DNA of 64,000 bases from assembly GCA_015499995.1 (NCBI GenBank), contig JADNRV010000132.1, positions 89,794 through 153,793 of the forward strand. Reading direction: 5' to 3'. The position numbers and the translations under genes were made by a program. Below, in pieces: positions 51,824 to 62,589 of this stretch. The DNA comes from Flammula alnicola (taxonomy: Eukaryota > Basidiomycota > Agaricomycetes > Agaricales > Strophariaceae). Every line of letters starts with the position of its first letter. The stretch's first letter is position 1. The notes beneath the pieces are model-generated. The model saw nothing but the letters and a program-made list of their open reading frames with translations. It ran no database searches and was not told the DNA's origin.

Positions 51824-52984
51824 ATGTATTTCATCGCCTTTGCCACTTCCTTCATTTTGGCATCTCTCCCGGTAAGCGAAGACCTGCTTTCTACCTATTA
51901 ACATACTCTCTCACACACTCGCTGGCAAGAATGTACTCTCGTCGCCCTTTGTCTCATCCGAGCTCTCCAAAAGAAGCGCGGCACATGGTCCCGCTGCAGG
52001 CTGGACCTACGTCGGTTGTTATACGTGAGAAATAACATTTCGTGCCGTGACGCCCTCGAATACTGATCTTCTCGGGGAAATTCCAATCGACAATAGTGAT
52101 ATTGCATCTTCGCGGACGCTCTTAGAGACAAGCACTATCAATGCTCAGATGACACCTTATATGTGCACCACCTTCTGCCAGGGAGCCAATAGCTCGGCGC
52201 TCACTGGTATGAATTTCGCAGGCGTGGAATATACTAAGGAGTGTTGTGCGTATAGTTTCTTCCTTTATTTCCCAACTGTCTGCGCGACTAGTATTGCTTC
52301 TCATTTGCTAACCTAAAATTTCATTGCATCTATGTGAATACCAACAATTTTGACGACCCGTCAACCAGTCTGCGATTTCAACATCCAAGGGACCGCCCGG
52401 AAAGTTAATGACACGGAATGCAACTACGGGTGTGGTGGAGACACTTCGTACATCTGCGGCGGTGCAGGATACGTCAGCATCTACCAGGATAAGGGGCACA
52501 AAGGGGTGCTTCCAACAAACAAGGCGAAAGTTGGTAATTGGACTTTCGACGGTTGTTACAAGTACGTCAAGCCCTTTCATATGCCGTCCATGCCAGAGGT
52601 AACATGTACTAATTAATCATATTTAATCGACGCCTCAGGGATAATGTTAATGTCACTAAAGTCACCAAACGGACCTTGTCTCAGAGGTTTGAGATTTCAG
52701 CTGGCGTTACCGTTGAGCGATGCACTTCACAGTGCGCCGCGAAGGGATTCCACATCTCAGGGTTGGAATTTGGACAGGAATGCTGTATGTTCTATCTCCC
52801 ATTTAAGTTTGGCTCACATTTTATATGACTTTTCGCTGTGACAGGGTGCGGCTCGAGCTTCCTTGTCGCTAACGCTACCGCCGCGCTCAGTGATTGCTCA
52901 GAAGCGTGCGCAGCTGACCATACCGAGCTATGTGGCGCGGCGAACCGACTTTCGGTATATAAAAACGGAACGTCCAAGTCCTAA
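51824..52984 (+). CDS. secreted protein with two WSC domains
   Basis: Six exons (51824-51871, 51930-52024, 52097-52245, 52369-52561, 52639-52784, 52845-52984) join to 256 aa. A hydrophobic signal peptide (MYFIAFATSFILASLP) is followed by two WSC domains. The first runs from WTYVGCYT to the GGAGYVSIYQD core, the second from WTFDGCYK to CGAANRLSVY. Each carries the eight-cysteine pattern with the A-M/V-x-x-C, F-x-G-x-E-x-x-x-E-C and C-G-G/A-x-x-R/Y-x-S-V/I-Y elements. There is no membrane anchor, so it is probably secreted and binds wall or plant glycans. It is the intact partner of the broken tandem copy upstream. Confidence 0.88.
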
Positions 52985-53433
52985 GATTCGTGACTCGGGG
53001 CGTAATTAGAAAATGAGCTCACGGAGAGCACGGTATATTGTACAATAATAGTATCTGCCATAGAAGACGAGTCAGTCTAGATAGAAGGGAAATTTTTTTT
53101 TGGTTTCTTTCTTTTCAATTTCATGTTCGGTCTAATACTCTCCCAACGCACGTCCCTTCATACTTATGCCAGAATTTTAGCGATACATGAATGTCCGAAC
53201 TGGAAAACCCACCCCACATTTTCCTTCTTTCCTAGGTGTGTTTTGATATCCTAGCGCCAGGCCGTCCATTCTTGCAGTAGCTGTTCAACCGGAAGTCTAT
53301 TCGGGCAATTCACGACGCCGACTAATGATATTTAGCTATGGGGTATGTGGTAATAAGTACAATTGTGATAACCAATCCGGATCCTATCCCATCCATAGTA
53401 GATCTGTTCCTTCAGTCATTCGCGTCAAGGAGA
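52985..53433. other. spacer between convergent genes
   Basis: This 449-bp gap lies between the stop codons of the WSC gene (+) and the first four-helix-bundle gene (-). It includes a T-run and A/T-rich 3'-UTR-like sequence. No gene is seen. Confidence 0.5.
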
Positions 53434-55154
53434 TCAACTCCTTGCAGCTCTTTTTTTCCGACGAGGGGCTGTGATAGAAGTGATGAGAACAAGTGCGAAA
53501 ATGAGAATAAGACGACGACGACGACGACTTACGAGCATTGAAGTATTTCACACTGTTGTCGTTATTCATATTGGACATATTCACGTTGGAGACGTTGCCG
53601 CTGTTGATGTTCGTAACGCCTGGAGGCGATGCGCCATACGAGGATGCGGGGTGTCCGTAGTAGCCAGGATACATACCCATCATCGGCTGTGCGGGATAAT
53701 GAGGCGGGGGACTTCCCGCGCCGTATGCGTAGTACGGTGGGGTAAAGGGAGCATAAGGAGCATACGCTGAAGGATGGGGCGTTTGATACATCGGTGGACT
53801 TTGAGAACCAGGACCTCCCATTGGAGGAGACTGTCCCATGGGCGCGGACTCTGGTAGTCTTGGCGTCTTCTTCTTCTTCGACGCCTTTCGCTGTGCTGCC
53901 AGTGCTGCCAGTGCTGCCAAGCGCGCTTGCTCCACGGCGTCGTCTTCAGACTCGGTGTAATCCTCTTCCTCATCCACGGCCGTTTCTTCGTCATCATCGT
54001 CATCATCGTCGTCTTCACTCTCGACGCTTGCCCTTCGACTGCTGGAACCAGGAGTTGGTTGTATGGGCTTCGATTGCTTAGCCTTAGTCGTCTTCTTGTC
54101 AGACTTGGCCAAATAGTCTTTCTCGCTCTTTTTATACCTCTCGGCTGCAGACACTACGTCGCCGAGAACTTCTCCAGGCTGTAACATGAGCTCCTGCTGT
54201 GAATACGTGGCTTCGACGTGTATGATCCTATGAGGTTCAATTTTTGGCTCGCTTTGTAGATTGGGAAGTGATTCGACTGCCTCGACTTCCTGAACCTTGA
54301 CCTGTGACGACTGCGCGGCGTGCTCTCCTTTCTCTGAACCTTCATTATCATCCAGTCCCAGAGCCCCGAGCTTGGACAGAACCTTCTCGGCGTCGGTCTG
54401 TTCCACAATTATGCCTTTCTTCGACAATTGTTCTGAGATCTCGTTTTGCTTCTTCAACACTTGATGTAGGATGTCGTTGATGTTGAGATGGGACGAGACC
54501 TTATTAAGCTCCTGTGTTAGCTCACATGAGTACTTTGCACGCAGGTGTGGATCGATATACCTCGAATTTCGACACTGCAGCTCCCAGTCTCCACCGATAT
54601 TCTTGGATCTTTCCGGGGTCGGCCATGCTATAGATGACGCGCTTCGGCCCCTTACGAGCCACTTGACTTGTGACAAACTTTTCAATGGATGACAATGTCC
54701 TGTACAATCTTGAGTTAATGTCAATCGCGTCCTAGAGAGCACTTACTGCACAAGGTCTTCAATAACGACTCTTAGTTCTGGAGGGGGCCAATTCGTCTTA
54801 TCAGACGATGCTTGATATGATTGCCAGACAGCTGCGATGAGTCCAGTCGCATCTTCCGCGAGGCGCCGAAATCCAGCTTTGTTGTCTTTAACCGCCTATT
54901 TAAGTTCGTGAGGATCTTAAAGCAAAAGGTCTGGCATTAATCCACACCTGCACGGTTTTGACAATTTGCAGAGTCGTTCCAGCCGCTTGCCTCAGAAAGG
55001 GAACCGGAGCGAAATTGGCGGCCTCTGTGACGAGTGCCAGCATAACGGCTGACCCTTGGAGACTCATGTCAACCCAGTCGGTACCATTCTGACCTTGGCC
55101 ATGTCCTCCCGTGTTGCTCATGCTTGTGCTTGTGGACCCACCTTTCGGCGACAT
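53434..55154 (-). CDS. array member A: MLKL-NTD-like four-helix bundle, acidic/coiled linker, Pro/Tyr-rich tail
   Basis: Five exons (55154-54948, 54895-54747, 54699-54561, 54511-53533, 53468-53434) join to 502 aa. Residues about 25-175 form the four-helix domain: APVPFLRQAAGTTLQIVKTV, then FRRLAEDATGLIAAVWQSY, then a basic helix KKxGPKRVIYS-like region and IQEYRWRLGAAVSKFE. A helix with INDILHQVLKKQNEISEQL follows. The middle holds an acidic run (EDDDDDDDDEE), then a Pro/Tyr/Gly/Met-rich stretch (about 370-450), then an Asn/Ser motif (NSGNVSNVNMSNMNND). A 35-nt last exon adds the basic tail PPRRKKRAARS. There is no signal peptide or membrane segment. Membrane-acting or signalling function is inferred only from MLKL-NTD resemblance. 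Confidence 0.88.
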
Positions 55155-55753
55155 CTTAGAAGAGGGGACGCGGAGGGAAATAGAACAAGATGAGTGAGCC
55201 GAATCGATAACAGCGCTGGCAAGCACACTGCCCCCGAGGTGGCAGGAACTTACCCACAGACCCTTTTAAGGAATACAAAACATATTCAGGTCCCTTTTGT
55301 CGAAAGAACAAAGGCAGAAGCTTTGAGTGTTGTAGATATCTTGCTACCTCGGAATGAGAGAAGATCTTTTCTCTTTGAATCCTATAATTCCGTGTCAGTG
55401 AGAGGAGGACGTGGCGAAAGATTCAAAAATCCGGCAACTGAGAAATGTTGCACAGCCGGGCCGATTGCATAGGGCGTCGGGCGGTCCACCGTCACGTGGC
55501 GCGTGGCAACTGAAGAGGCGTCCTGAAGGAGGCCGCTCCAGGAACGCCTCAGGCTTGTGGAATACTAACAATGCTCTGGATTTGACAATAAGCAACTGCT
55601 CCTACAAATTGCGGCGATGCATGTGTAAGAATTTTGCAAGAATTAAGACAAGAATGTGCAAGCCGTTAATACCCCCAGTCCGTACACAGACGTACGGACG
55701 TCCGACGAAGAGAGTGGATGCAACGAAATCCCGAATTTTCATTATATGAGCCG
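55155..55753. other. intergenic within the four-helix-bundle array
   Basis: These 599 bp lie between array members A and B and hold the promoter of A. No clear TATA box or gene is seen. Confidence 0.45.
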
Positions 55754-57333
55754 TCATTTATTCGGGGCTGAGGCTCGAGCTACAGTAGTTATATGAATGG
55801 TGGCCAAAAATTAGCTTCCGGGATTCACCAGAGGCAAGAAACGCGAACTTACATCTAGATCTTCCGGAACTATTATTATTGCAATCCGAAATGACGGTGT
55901 TGGTCGTGTTCCCTGAGTTATAGTTCAACTGATACGAGGCGCCTGATACCGATGAGTGACCACTAAAACCAGAAGCCATGCAGTGACCGGCGAAATGATT
56001 GGTATACATGCCATATGGATCCTGCGACGTCATGTATGGTGATGGAAAAGGAGGAGCATAGAGAGCATAGGGATATAAAAGAAGGTGATTCAGAGGGGGC
56101 ATTGGAGGACTGGGATAAGCATAATGCCCATGATATGGGTCTGGAGTTCGTCTGGATTCTGTGGTGCTTTGAACGTCCTTTCTCCGACGAGTGCCAGCAC
56201 ATGTATCTTCGAGCTCCGAAAGCGCTTCGTTTTCTTCTTGGTACTGCTCAGGTCGTTTTCGATCCGTTTCGACTTGTCGTTTTGTTTTTGGCTTCTTTGG
56301 CTTCCGAAGTGGCGTCCGGTGTGCGCTCTGCATCTCGCCTGACTCTCTCAGATCCTCGTTTATCACTCTCACGATTTCCACTTGGTTCTCGGGCTCAATA
56401 CCCTCAAATATATCGCAGATATCCTTGATAGGCTTTTCATCTGAGAGCTCATTGCGGCGCCGTTGTTCGTTCCCGCAGGCGCTGTTGCTTTCGCGTTCGA
56501 GGGTATCAGCCTTGTATTCTTCCATCCACTTTTGGTATTCGGTTGCCACTCGTTCGGTCATCACGGATTTGGAAATTCCTCCCTGGATGATCTAGCAACA
56601 TTTCACGAATTCACAAAGCTTTGGGATTTAAGATATTGTGCTTTTACTCACTTGGAATTGATATAAAGACGTATCGAGCATTTCAAAGTAGCGGCGAGCC
56701 GTCTTGGCATCCTTCTTGTTCATCGATAGCTTGGTCCATATGCTCCGTCCAGATTGATTCTTCGCAAACGATTCGATTTCGAACAGAATTCTGAAGGCAG
56801 TGTTATCTCCTACACCAATTCAAGAATAGCGTAGATAGAGCTTACAAAACGAATCCTTCGACGTGCTTTCGCAAGGCAACCGGCAGTTTTTCTCCATCTT
56901 TAGTCAGTTCTCGAGATTCAAGTACAATAGCCTGAGTAATATCGAAACATCGTTGTGCAATTGCCATGAAGTCAGCTTCGTTACTTCGAATTGTCTATAG
57001 ATCAGTGGCGTTAGGGTGGGGAAAAGACAACAAAGACGCCATGAATGTCGTCACCTGAAACAGTTTCACGACCGATAGCGCGCTTTCGAGGGCAAACTTC
57101 AGGCTAGGTACTTCAGCGAGGCTCCCCGATGAAGCGATGTTTCTGAGACTATCAAATTCGGTCTGCGTGCTATTCGTGCCACTCGCTGGGTTGGTCGACG
57201 TCGGCACCCTGCCCATGCCATTTGTTGTGGCATCGCTCGCCAAGCTCGTTTGGGAGTCTTTAAAGAGTGTTGAATATCCGCCCTCTCCACTTCGCGATGT
57301 GGAAGAGGTTCGAGCGTCTGGGGAATAAACCAT
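55754..57333 (-). CDS. array member B: MLKL-NTD-like four-helix bundle with basic linker and Asn/Ser-rich C-terminus
   Basis: Five exons (57333-57055, 56994-56846, 56790-56652, 56591-55853, 55779-55754) join to 443 aa. A Ser/Thr-rich leader (1-70) precedes the four-helix domain: VPSLKFALESALSVVKLFQ, FMAIAQRCFDITQAIVLES, then FAKNQSGRSIWTKLSMNKKD with an arginine/lysine cluster and ARRYFEMLDTSLYQFQ. The 149-nt and 139-nt exons are the same sizes as in the other members. A charged linker rich in Lys/Arg/Glu (LRKPKKPKTKRQ) and a Tyr/Pro/Met/Gly-rich stretch follow. The C-terminal motif is NYNSGNTTNTVISDCNNNSS. The last exon adds only about eight residues. Function is unknown. The domain call comes from gene structure and pattern, not from a search. 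Confidence 0.85.
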
Positions 57334-58289
57334 GGAGACGCCGGGCGGGCTAGGGGTTCGATTTGTGAAATTGTGCAACGTCAAATAGAAGTCTCGGAAC
57401 CAGTAGAGCAAGTTTCCAGAAGTGCAGGTTTCGTGCGTAGATGAAGTATTTCGAAATAATCGAGGTGTGTTCTATCGCAGGGCGCTGAGAAGAAGAGGAA
57501 AGAAAGGATGAAGTGGTGTGGTTTTTATGTAAGGGCCTCAAGCTAGCGTCGGGGTACAAATTGGGTACAAAATTCCTATATTTGTACAATGCCGAGATGC
57601 CGGAAAGTCTATTGGACAGTTACGGCATCGATGTGCGCCTCTTCTGTTTAAGAGAGTAAAAAAGGAACTCGGAGAGCCAGTAGGGAACGAAGACCTCTCA
57701 AGACCAGCCAGTCAATTACTTTATAGCGGTGCGTTTAAATAGCCTCGACATGACGTGTCTTTGCAAATTTCTTCACTCGGCGCTGTCGAATGAGCTGGTC
57801 CGACTCCTTGTGTCTTCCCCGTTCGGTCTCCTCCGGTCAGCCATTTTATAAGGAATCCAAGGCAGCTAACCGGATCCCACAGCTTGAGCGTTAGTGCTTC
57901 ATTACACATATCTCGTCTCTTCATTCCTCTGATAGACAGGTTCCTTTTGTCTCACAAAATGCCGATCAAATAGGTAACTACGCTCTCTACCCAAACAACT
58001 GCCGTTCATCGGAGGCGACAACAGGGATGCAGTTATATCACACGAATATAAAACATATAATGGAGGTCTCCAAGAAATGGGTATCGTATATACATAACTC
58101 CTCGAGTCGGTGATAGTACAGTAGTTTATTCACTTTCATGGCATGTACAATACGTTCCAATAGGACAACTATATCATAGGAGGCAAAAAATCTAATGAAT
58201 CAACTTCAGCCGTCTCGTCCAAAATCAACATCAGCGAGCTATAAAAGGCGGACACTGTTAATCAAAGGTGGCATACAAGAAAAGTCAAA
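57334..58289. other. intergenic within the four-helix-bundle array
   Basis: About 956 bp lie between members B and C and hold the promoter of B. No gene or repeat is recognised. Confidence 0.45.
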
Positions 58290-59598
58290 TTACTGCGTAC
58301 AGTAAGGTCTTGAGTACGTGTTATTACAATTTTCCATGGTAGTAGTTGTGGTGTTGCCAGAGTTATAGTTGAAGGTTGTGGGACCACTCCCTGGCACGAC
58401 GCCAGGGCCAAGTGAAATGGCACTTCCGTTAATATTATTGAAAGAAATGCCACCACCGTGGCCGAGAAACGGACTTGGCGCAGGAAGATAGGGAGACGAG
58501 ACATGAGGAAGATAGGCGTATGGAGAGGTGGGTGGAGGCTGTAGTCCTGGGTGATATGGGGGACTGTAGGGTTGTGGGCTCGGTTTTCGTCTGCTCTCTG
58601 CTCTGCTTTCGTCCGCGGATTCTTGTTCCAGACGAGCTTTTGCAGCTTTAGCGCGTCGTAGCTTCTCTGATTCCTTTCGGCGCCTCTCTTCCTGTATGGC
58701 GATTTCTACCGCTCGTTGTTCCATGCGTACCCTCTTCCTCTGCTCATCGGCGGCGCGGTCTTCCTCCTGGATCCTCAAGATTTCCAGTCGAGTTGCTCGC
58801 TCTTCCTTCGCTAGGCGTTCCTGCTCGTCGCGCTTCAACCTGTCAGCCGTTATTTCCTCTCTTTGCTCCTTGATGTTGTCCAAAAGTCGCTGAAGATTTT
58901 GCTGGATCGACAAGGTCGTTTGAATCTGAGCGATGCGCTTATTAGATTATATTCGAACTAAAGGCATGACCGCACTCACGCCAAACAAGTCCAGAGATTG
59001 CCTAAGCATCCCCCGATATCGTGCAATCTGCGCGATATCCCTTGAGTGGCTGAGCAGCTTCTTTAAGCCATTTCTCTTCAGCTTCTTGGTCGTATACTCC
59101 TCGATTTCAGTCAGGTTTCTAATAAATAGGCCTTCCTTAGTCGACAAAAGAATGCCACCCATCATAAGGCCACATACCGTACGAGTCCTAGAATATGGGT
59201 CTGTACGCGTTGAGGCACATTGTCTCCGTTTTTCATCAAGTCTTCGCATTCAACGGTGACTGTATACACGAGACCACATGCGTCTCTCGCAAGGTCCATA
59301 TATCCGTCTTGGTTACCCCGAAGCTCCTGTGAAAAGCGTTAGCGCCCGAACGCTGTAACACCACGGAGCACTGGAGGAAGTTTACCTGCACCACCGTAAG
59401 TATCTGGAGTGCAATACTAGCTGCATTGCTGAGGAATGGCACTGTGGAAAGTGTCCCGACATTCCTGAGCGTGGTAATGACCATGGCGGAAGTTTCAATG
59501 GCGTAATCTATTGTGGACGCTTGTCCGACGTCACTCGGTCTCCAAGGCTCGGATCTGGCTCGAGAGTCGGTCGTAGGCGATATTCTTCGTTCAAGCAT
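58290..59598 (-). CDS. array member C: MLKL-NTD-like four-helix bundle with long coiled coil and Asn/Thr-rich C-terminus
   Basis: Four exons (59598-59386, 59326-59178, 59118-58980, 58925-58290) join to 378 aa. The four-helix domain (about 45-165) is the clearest in the array: VPFLSNAASIALQILTVVQ, YMDLARDACGLVYTVTVEC, the basic LKRNGLKKLLSHSRDIAQIA and YRGMLRQSLDLFG. A long, highly charged helix (about 185-260, rich in R, E, K, Q) follows, then a Pro/Tyr-rich stretch (SPQPYSPPYHPGLQPPPTSP). Two polar motifs close the protein: SFNNINGSAISLGPG and NYNSGNTTTTTMENCNNTY. Unlike A, B and D there is no separate final exon; it ends with YCTQ. A TATAAA box lies about 150 bp upstream. Confidence 0.88.
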
Positions 59599-59746
59599 GT
59601 CGGATTGCCGAGCGAGGATCCTGGAGGTTGAAAGCCTTTTCAGGTACTAGATATCGCTTCTTATAGGGTATCATGGGAACAGTGTTTAGCACAGCGCTTG
59701 GACACTGCCATGCACTGGGCCAGTGGCATTCTACGAAAGCACAGCA

Positions 59747-59755
59747 TTTTTTATA
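59747..59755 (-). promoter_or_regulatory. TATA-like box of array member C
   Basis: TATAAAAAA on the minus strand, about 150 bp before the ATG of member C (59598). Position and sequence fit a core promoter element. Confidence 0.35.
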
Positions 59756-60202
59756 CACTTCCGAGCCTTTTCCCATTTTGGAAATTTACGGGTCACGCTC
59801 CCGCGCCCCCGTGCCGAGCGCCGAGCTCAAGCGACCAGCTCTTTTTTTTCCTCCTGCACGATGGAACGGAATGTGCCAAAATCTGGATATCTTGATTGCT
59901 TGAACTAATACCTCGGGAATGCTTCACATTAATTGGCTTCCAACCTTAAAACTTCAGGCTGAGTATCATACCAGTTCAAAGTTGAAATCAAGTTGAAATT
60001 GCATAGCATGACGAATTCTGACGAATTACATGGGGCTAAATGCCTGGTATACCTGCCGTAGTTGTCTCAATCACCTTTCATCCGCTGACACGCTTCCCTT
60101 TCCCGTAAATTAAGTCCAGGGTCCGTAAACAAGAAACACAGTCCGTTCGCCGACAAAATCTATCTCTTCGAGGTTCAGCGAAAACACATCGATGCCGTCG
60201 CT
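59756..60202. other. intergenic within the four-helix-bundle array
   Basis: Spacer between members C and D. No gene or repeat is recognised. Confidence 0.4.
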
Positions 60203-61916
60203 TTATTTCCTTGTAGTTGAGCGACGTGTGGCTAGACAAGAGTAAATCAGTGTTGGAGACTTTGATGTACCATGTGAGCCACTCACGGTTTCGAGAGTCA
60301 CCATAAGTATTGAAGGAGTCTGTAATAGTCGTGGTCGTCGTATGTCCGGATAATGCACCGTCGACACGAGGCATTGCGAGAGGATGGAAATGTGCCAAGG
60401 CTGGGTGATAACCATAGCTTCCATATTGGCTGCCATAAGGCGGGGGCGGAGGGAAAACCCCTGATAGCGGGCTATCGGGTGGGTGGGGCATGCCTGAGGG
60501 AGGTTGGGGCATGCCTGAGGGAGGTTGGAACGCGACGGGCATCGTGCTAGAACGTGTTTGGCTCTTGAAGATCTCCTGGCGCGACGTCTGCTGCGCAAAA
60601 TATTCATTTGGATCGCCCCAGTTGTCTTCAACGTCTGTAGGGCTGGCCACAGTGTTGGCCATTATCATTGCTTTGCGATCAGGACCTCGTTTCGTCTTCT
60701 CTGATTTCACAGGACTGTCAATGCTTTGCTTTGCTTTCTCTTTGCTGCCGCCGACGACTTTGGAGAGGCTCCTTGCTTGGTAGTGCAGGACACACTTCCT
60801 TGCCGCCTCTCGTTTTCTGCTTTCCTCATCCTCGTCACCCTCCCCACATTCGTCCCCTTCGCCGCCAATCTGAGCCTCCTCCTCGTTGCTAGATCCATCC
60901 ACTAGGGTTGCGTCATCGTCCTGGAAGCGCTTCTTTGCTGCTGGAAGAGTTTCATCATCCTCTGAATCGCTAATTACGATGACTTGATCCCTTGGAGCGC
61001 CCCATAAAGGGGGATTTGATCCACTAAGTTTGCTGTAACATTTCTCGTTTTCCAGTCCTTGAGGCATCGATTTTGATTTTTCGGCGAGTTTTGCTCTTCG
61101 ACGACGCGTACCTTTCGTATGGTCAACATAGTCTTTGCTTCCTCCTTGGTTTGTGATATTATAATCCGTGTTTCTGCGGGGCTTCTTCGCCATAGTATCA
61201 TTTCGTTTAGCTTCGGACTCTTTCTCGGAAATAGCGCGTTGATATGCGTCGTCGATGGAAAACCCTGGGAACTGACATTCCGAAAGTCCAAAGAGGCGTC
61301 AGTCACGAATGTCGAGTCTCAACATCCTAGACACTCACGTCGAACTTGTCCAACCAGACATTAAGCCTTGAGCGGTACTCCACGGTCGCTTCTAGATCGC
61401 CCTCGGCCGCAGTATCCACGTTCAATCTCCTCGTTCTGGCCATTTGACGCAAAAATGAAGCGACCCCTTCCAGATCGCTATACACGCTCCTCAATCAGAG
61501 GTAAGACATCCCGGACCATTGAATGGCACCCACCTCCCGAGATCTACAATGTCTTTTTTCATCGTCTCTGAAATATTTTCTCTTCGCGAGGCCATATCTG
61601 CGCATTTGGTCACGCAAAGATAAACTATCCCAAACGCGTCTCCGGCTAGCTCTTCGTAATCTTGATTTATTGCGTGTGCTGCTGAGCATTCCTAGTTTCG
61701 AAAAATATTGAGTAACATTTTATCTCTCCGAAAACATGCTGAATGATTCACTTTTAGTAGTTGATCGATGAACCTGACTTGATCTGCCGGAGCCTTGAAG
61801 AAGGGCATCTCATGTCGGACCTCATCGAGAAATTCGAGCCAGAGTCGTAAAGGTTCTAGCACGAGCCGTCATTAACAACAAGGGGGAATAATTTTTTGAA
61901 TGTACCTACCATCCAT
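60203..61916 (-). CDS. array member D: diverged MLKL-NTD-like protein with acidic linker and Thr-rich C-terminal motif
   Basis: Six exons (61916-61910, 61855-61752, 61691-61534, 61489-61339, 61271-60287, 60231-60203) join to 477 aa. The first coding exon is just ATGGATG. The four-helix domain is shorter at its N-terminus and has diverged: MPFFKAPADQVRFIDQLLK, then YEELAGDAFGIVYLCVTKC and a last helix with ATVEYRSRLNVWLDKFD. Its exons 3 and 4 (158 and 151 nt) are the 149/139 pair plus 9 and 12 nt. The linker has a basic patch (GTRRRRAKLAEKSK) and acidic runs (VISDSEDDETL, GEGDEDEE). A tandem QPPSGMP repeat, a Tyr/Gly stretch and the motif GHTTTTTITDSFNTYGDS follow. The final 29-nt exon adds PTRRSTTRK. 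Confidence 0.83.
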
Positions 61917-62589
61917 TTTCGAAGTTGAGCGCTTTCTTTCTTCTCTGAGTTGTTGAGAGTACTTGGTTTGTCTGCACAGATTCACTGGTTCGCAGATCCG
62001 TTTGGGCCGTAACTGTTACTCAAATCCCCTGCGAGGTCAAATGGATCCTCAGAACCCCAATCTGAATATGACGAATGTCTGACTCACACCTGATAGTAGG
62101 TACAGCTCCTTCAGACTGATCGACCGACAATCGTTACCGATAGACGCTGAAGTTTTCTTGAAGAATTCACGGATTACAAGCGGAAAATGCGATGTCCGAG
62201 ACTACGCAGTTGCGAGTGAAGGTATGGCAGTAGAAGTATGGAGGCTGGGTAATACCCCACTTATGAGGATGGAAAAACGAGGTGCGTGGGCGTGCACTGC
62301 CTTTGGCGCCCATTGTTTCCTGTCCTTATGTTATATTGGGTAGCACTTTGCACGCACCGCGGCTCGGGAACCAATTTGGAAGGTTAGGGCCACCGTGTCG
62401 GCAATTGTCAACGCCTGTGAACTTTGAACATGACAGCAGCAGAGCACGTCAACGCACCGTTTCACAGCCTCAAAAGAAATGGGCGCAGGACCAGAATAGA
62501 CGTTGTCCGGTAAAATTTTTAGGCCATTTATCCCTGTCAAAGAAAACCACTAACCACGAATTCTATTTGTTACGAGATCATATCAACTA
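61917..62589. other. intergenic within the four-helix-bundle array
   Basis: These 673 bp lie between members D and E. If member E uses the alternative splice at its 3' end (donor about 62605, acceptor about 62525), its last exon would fall in 62331-62525. No other gene is seen. Confidence 0.4.
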
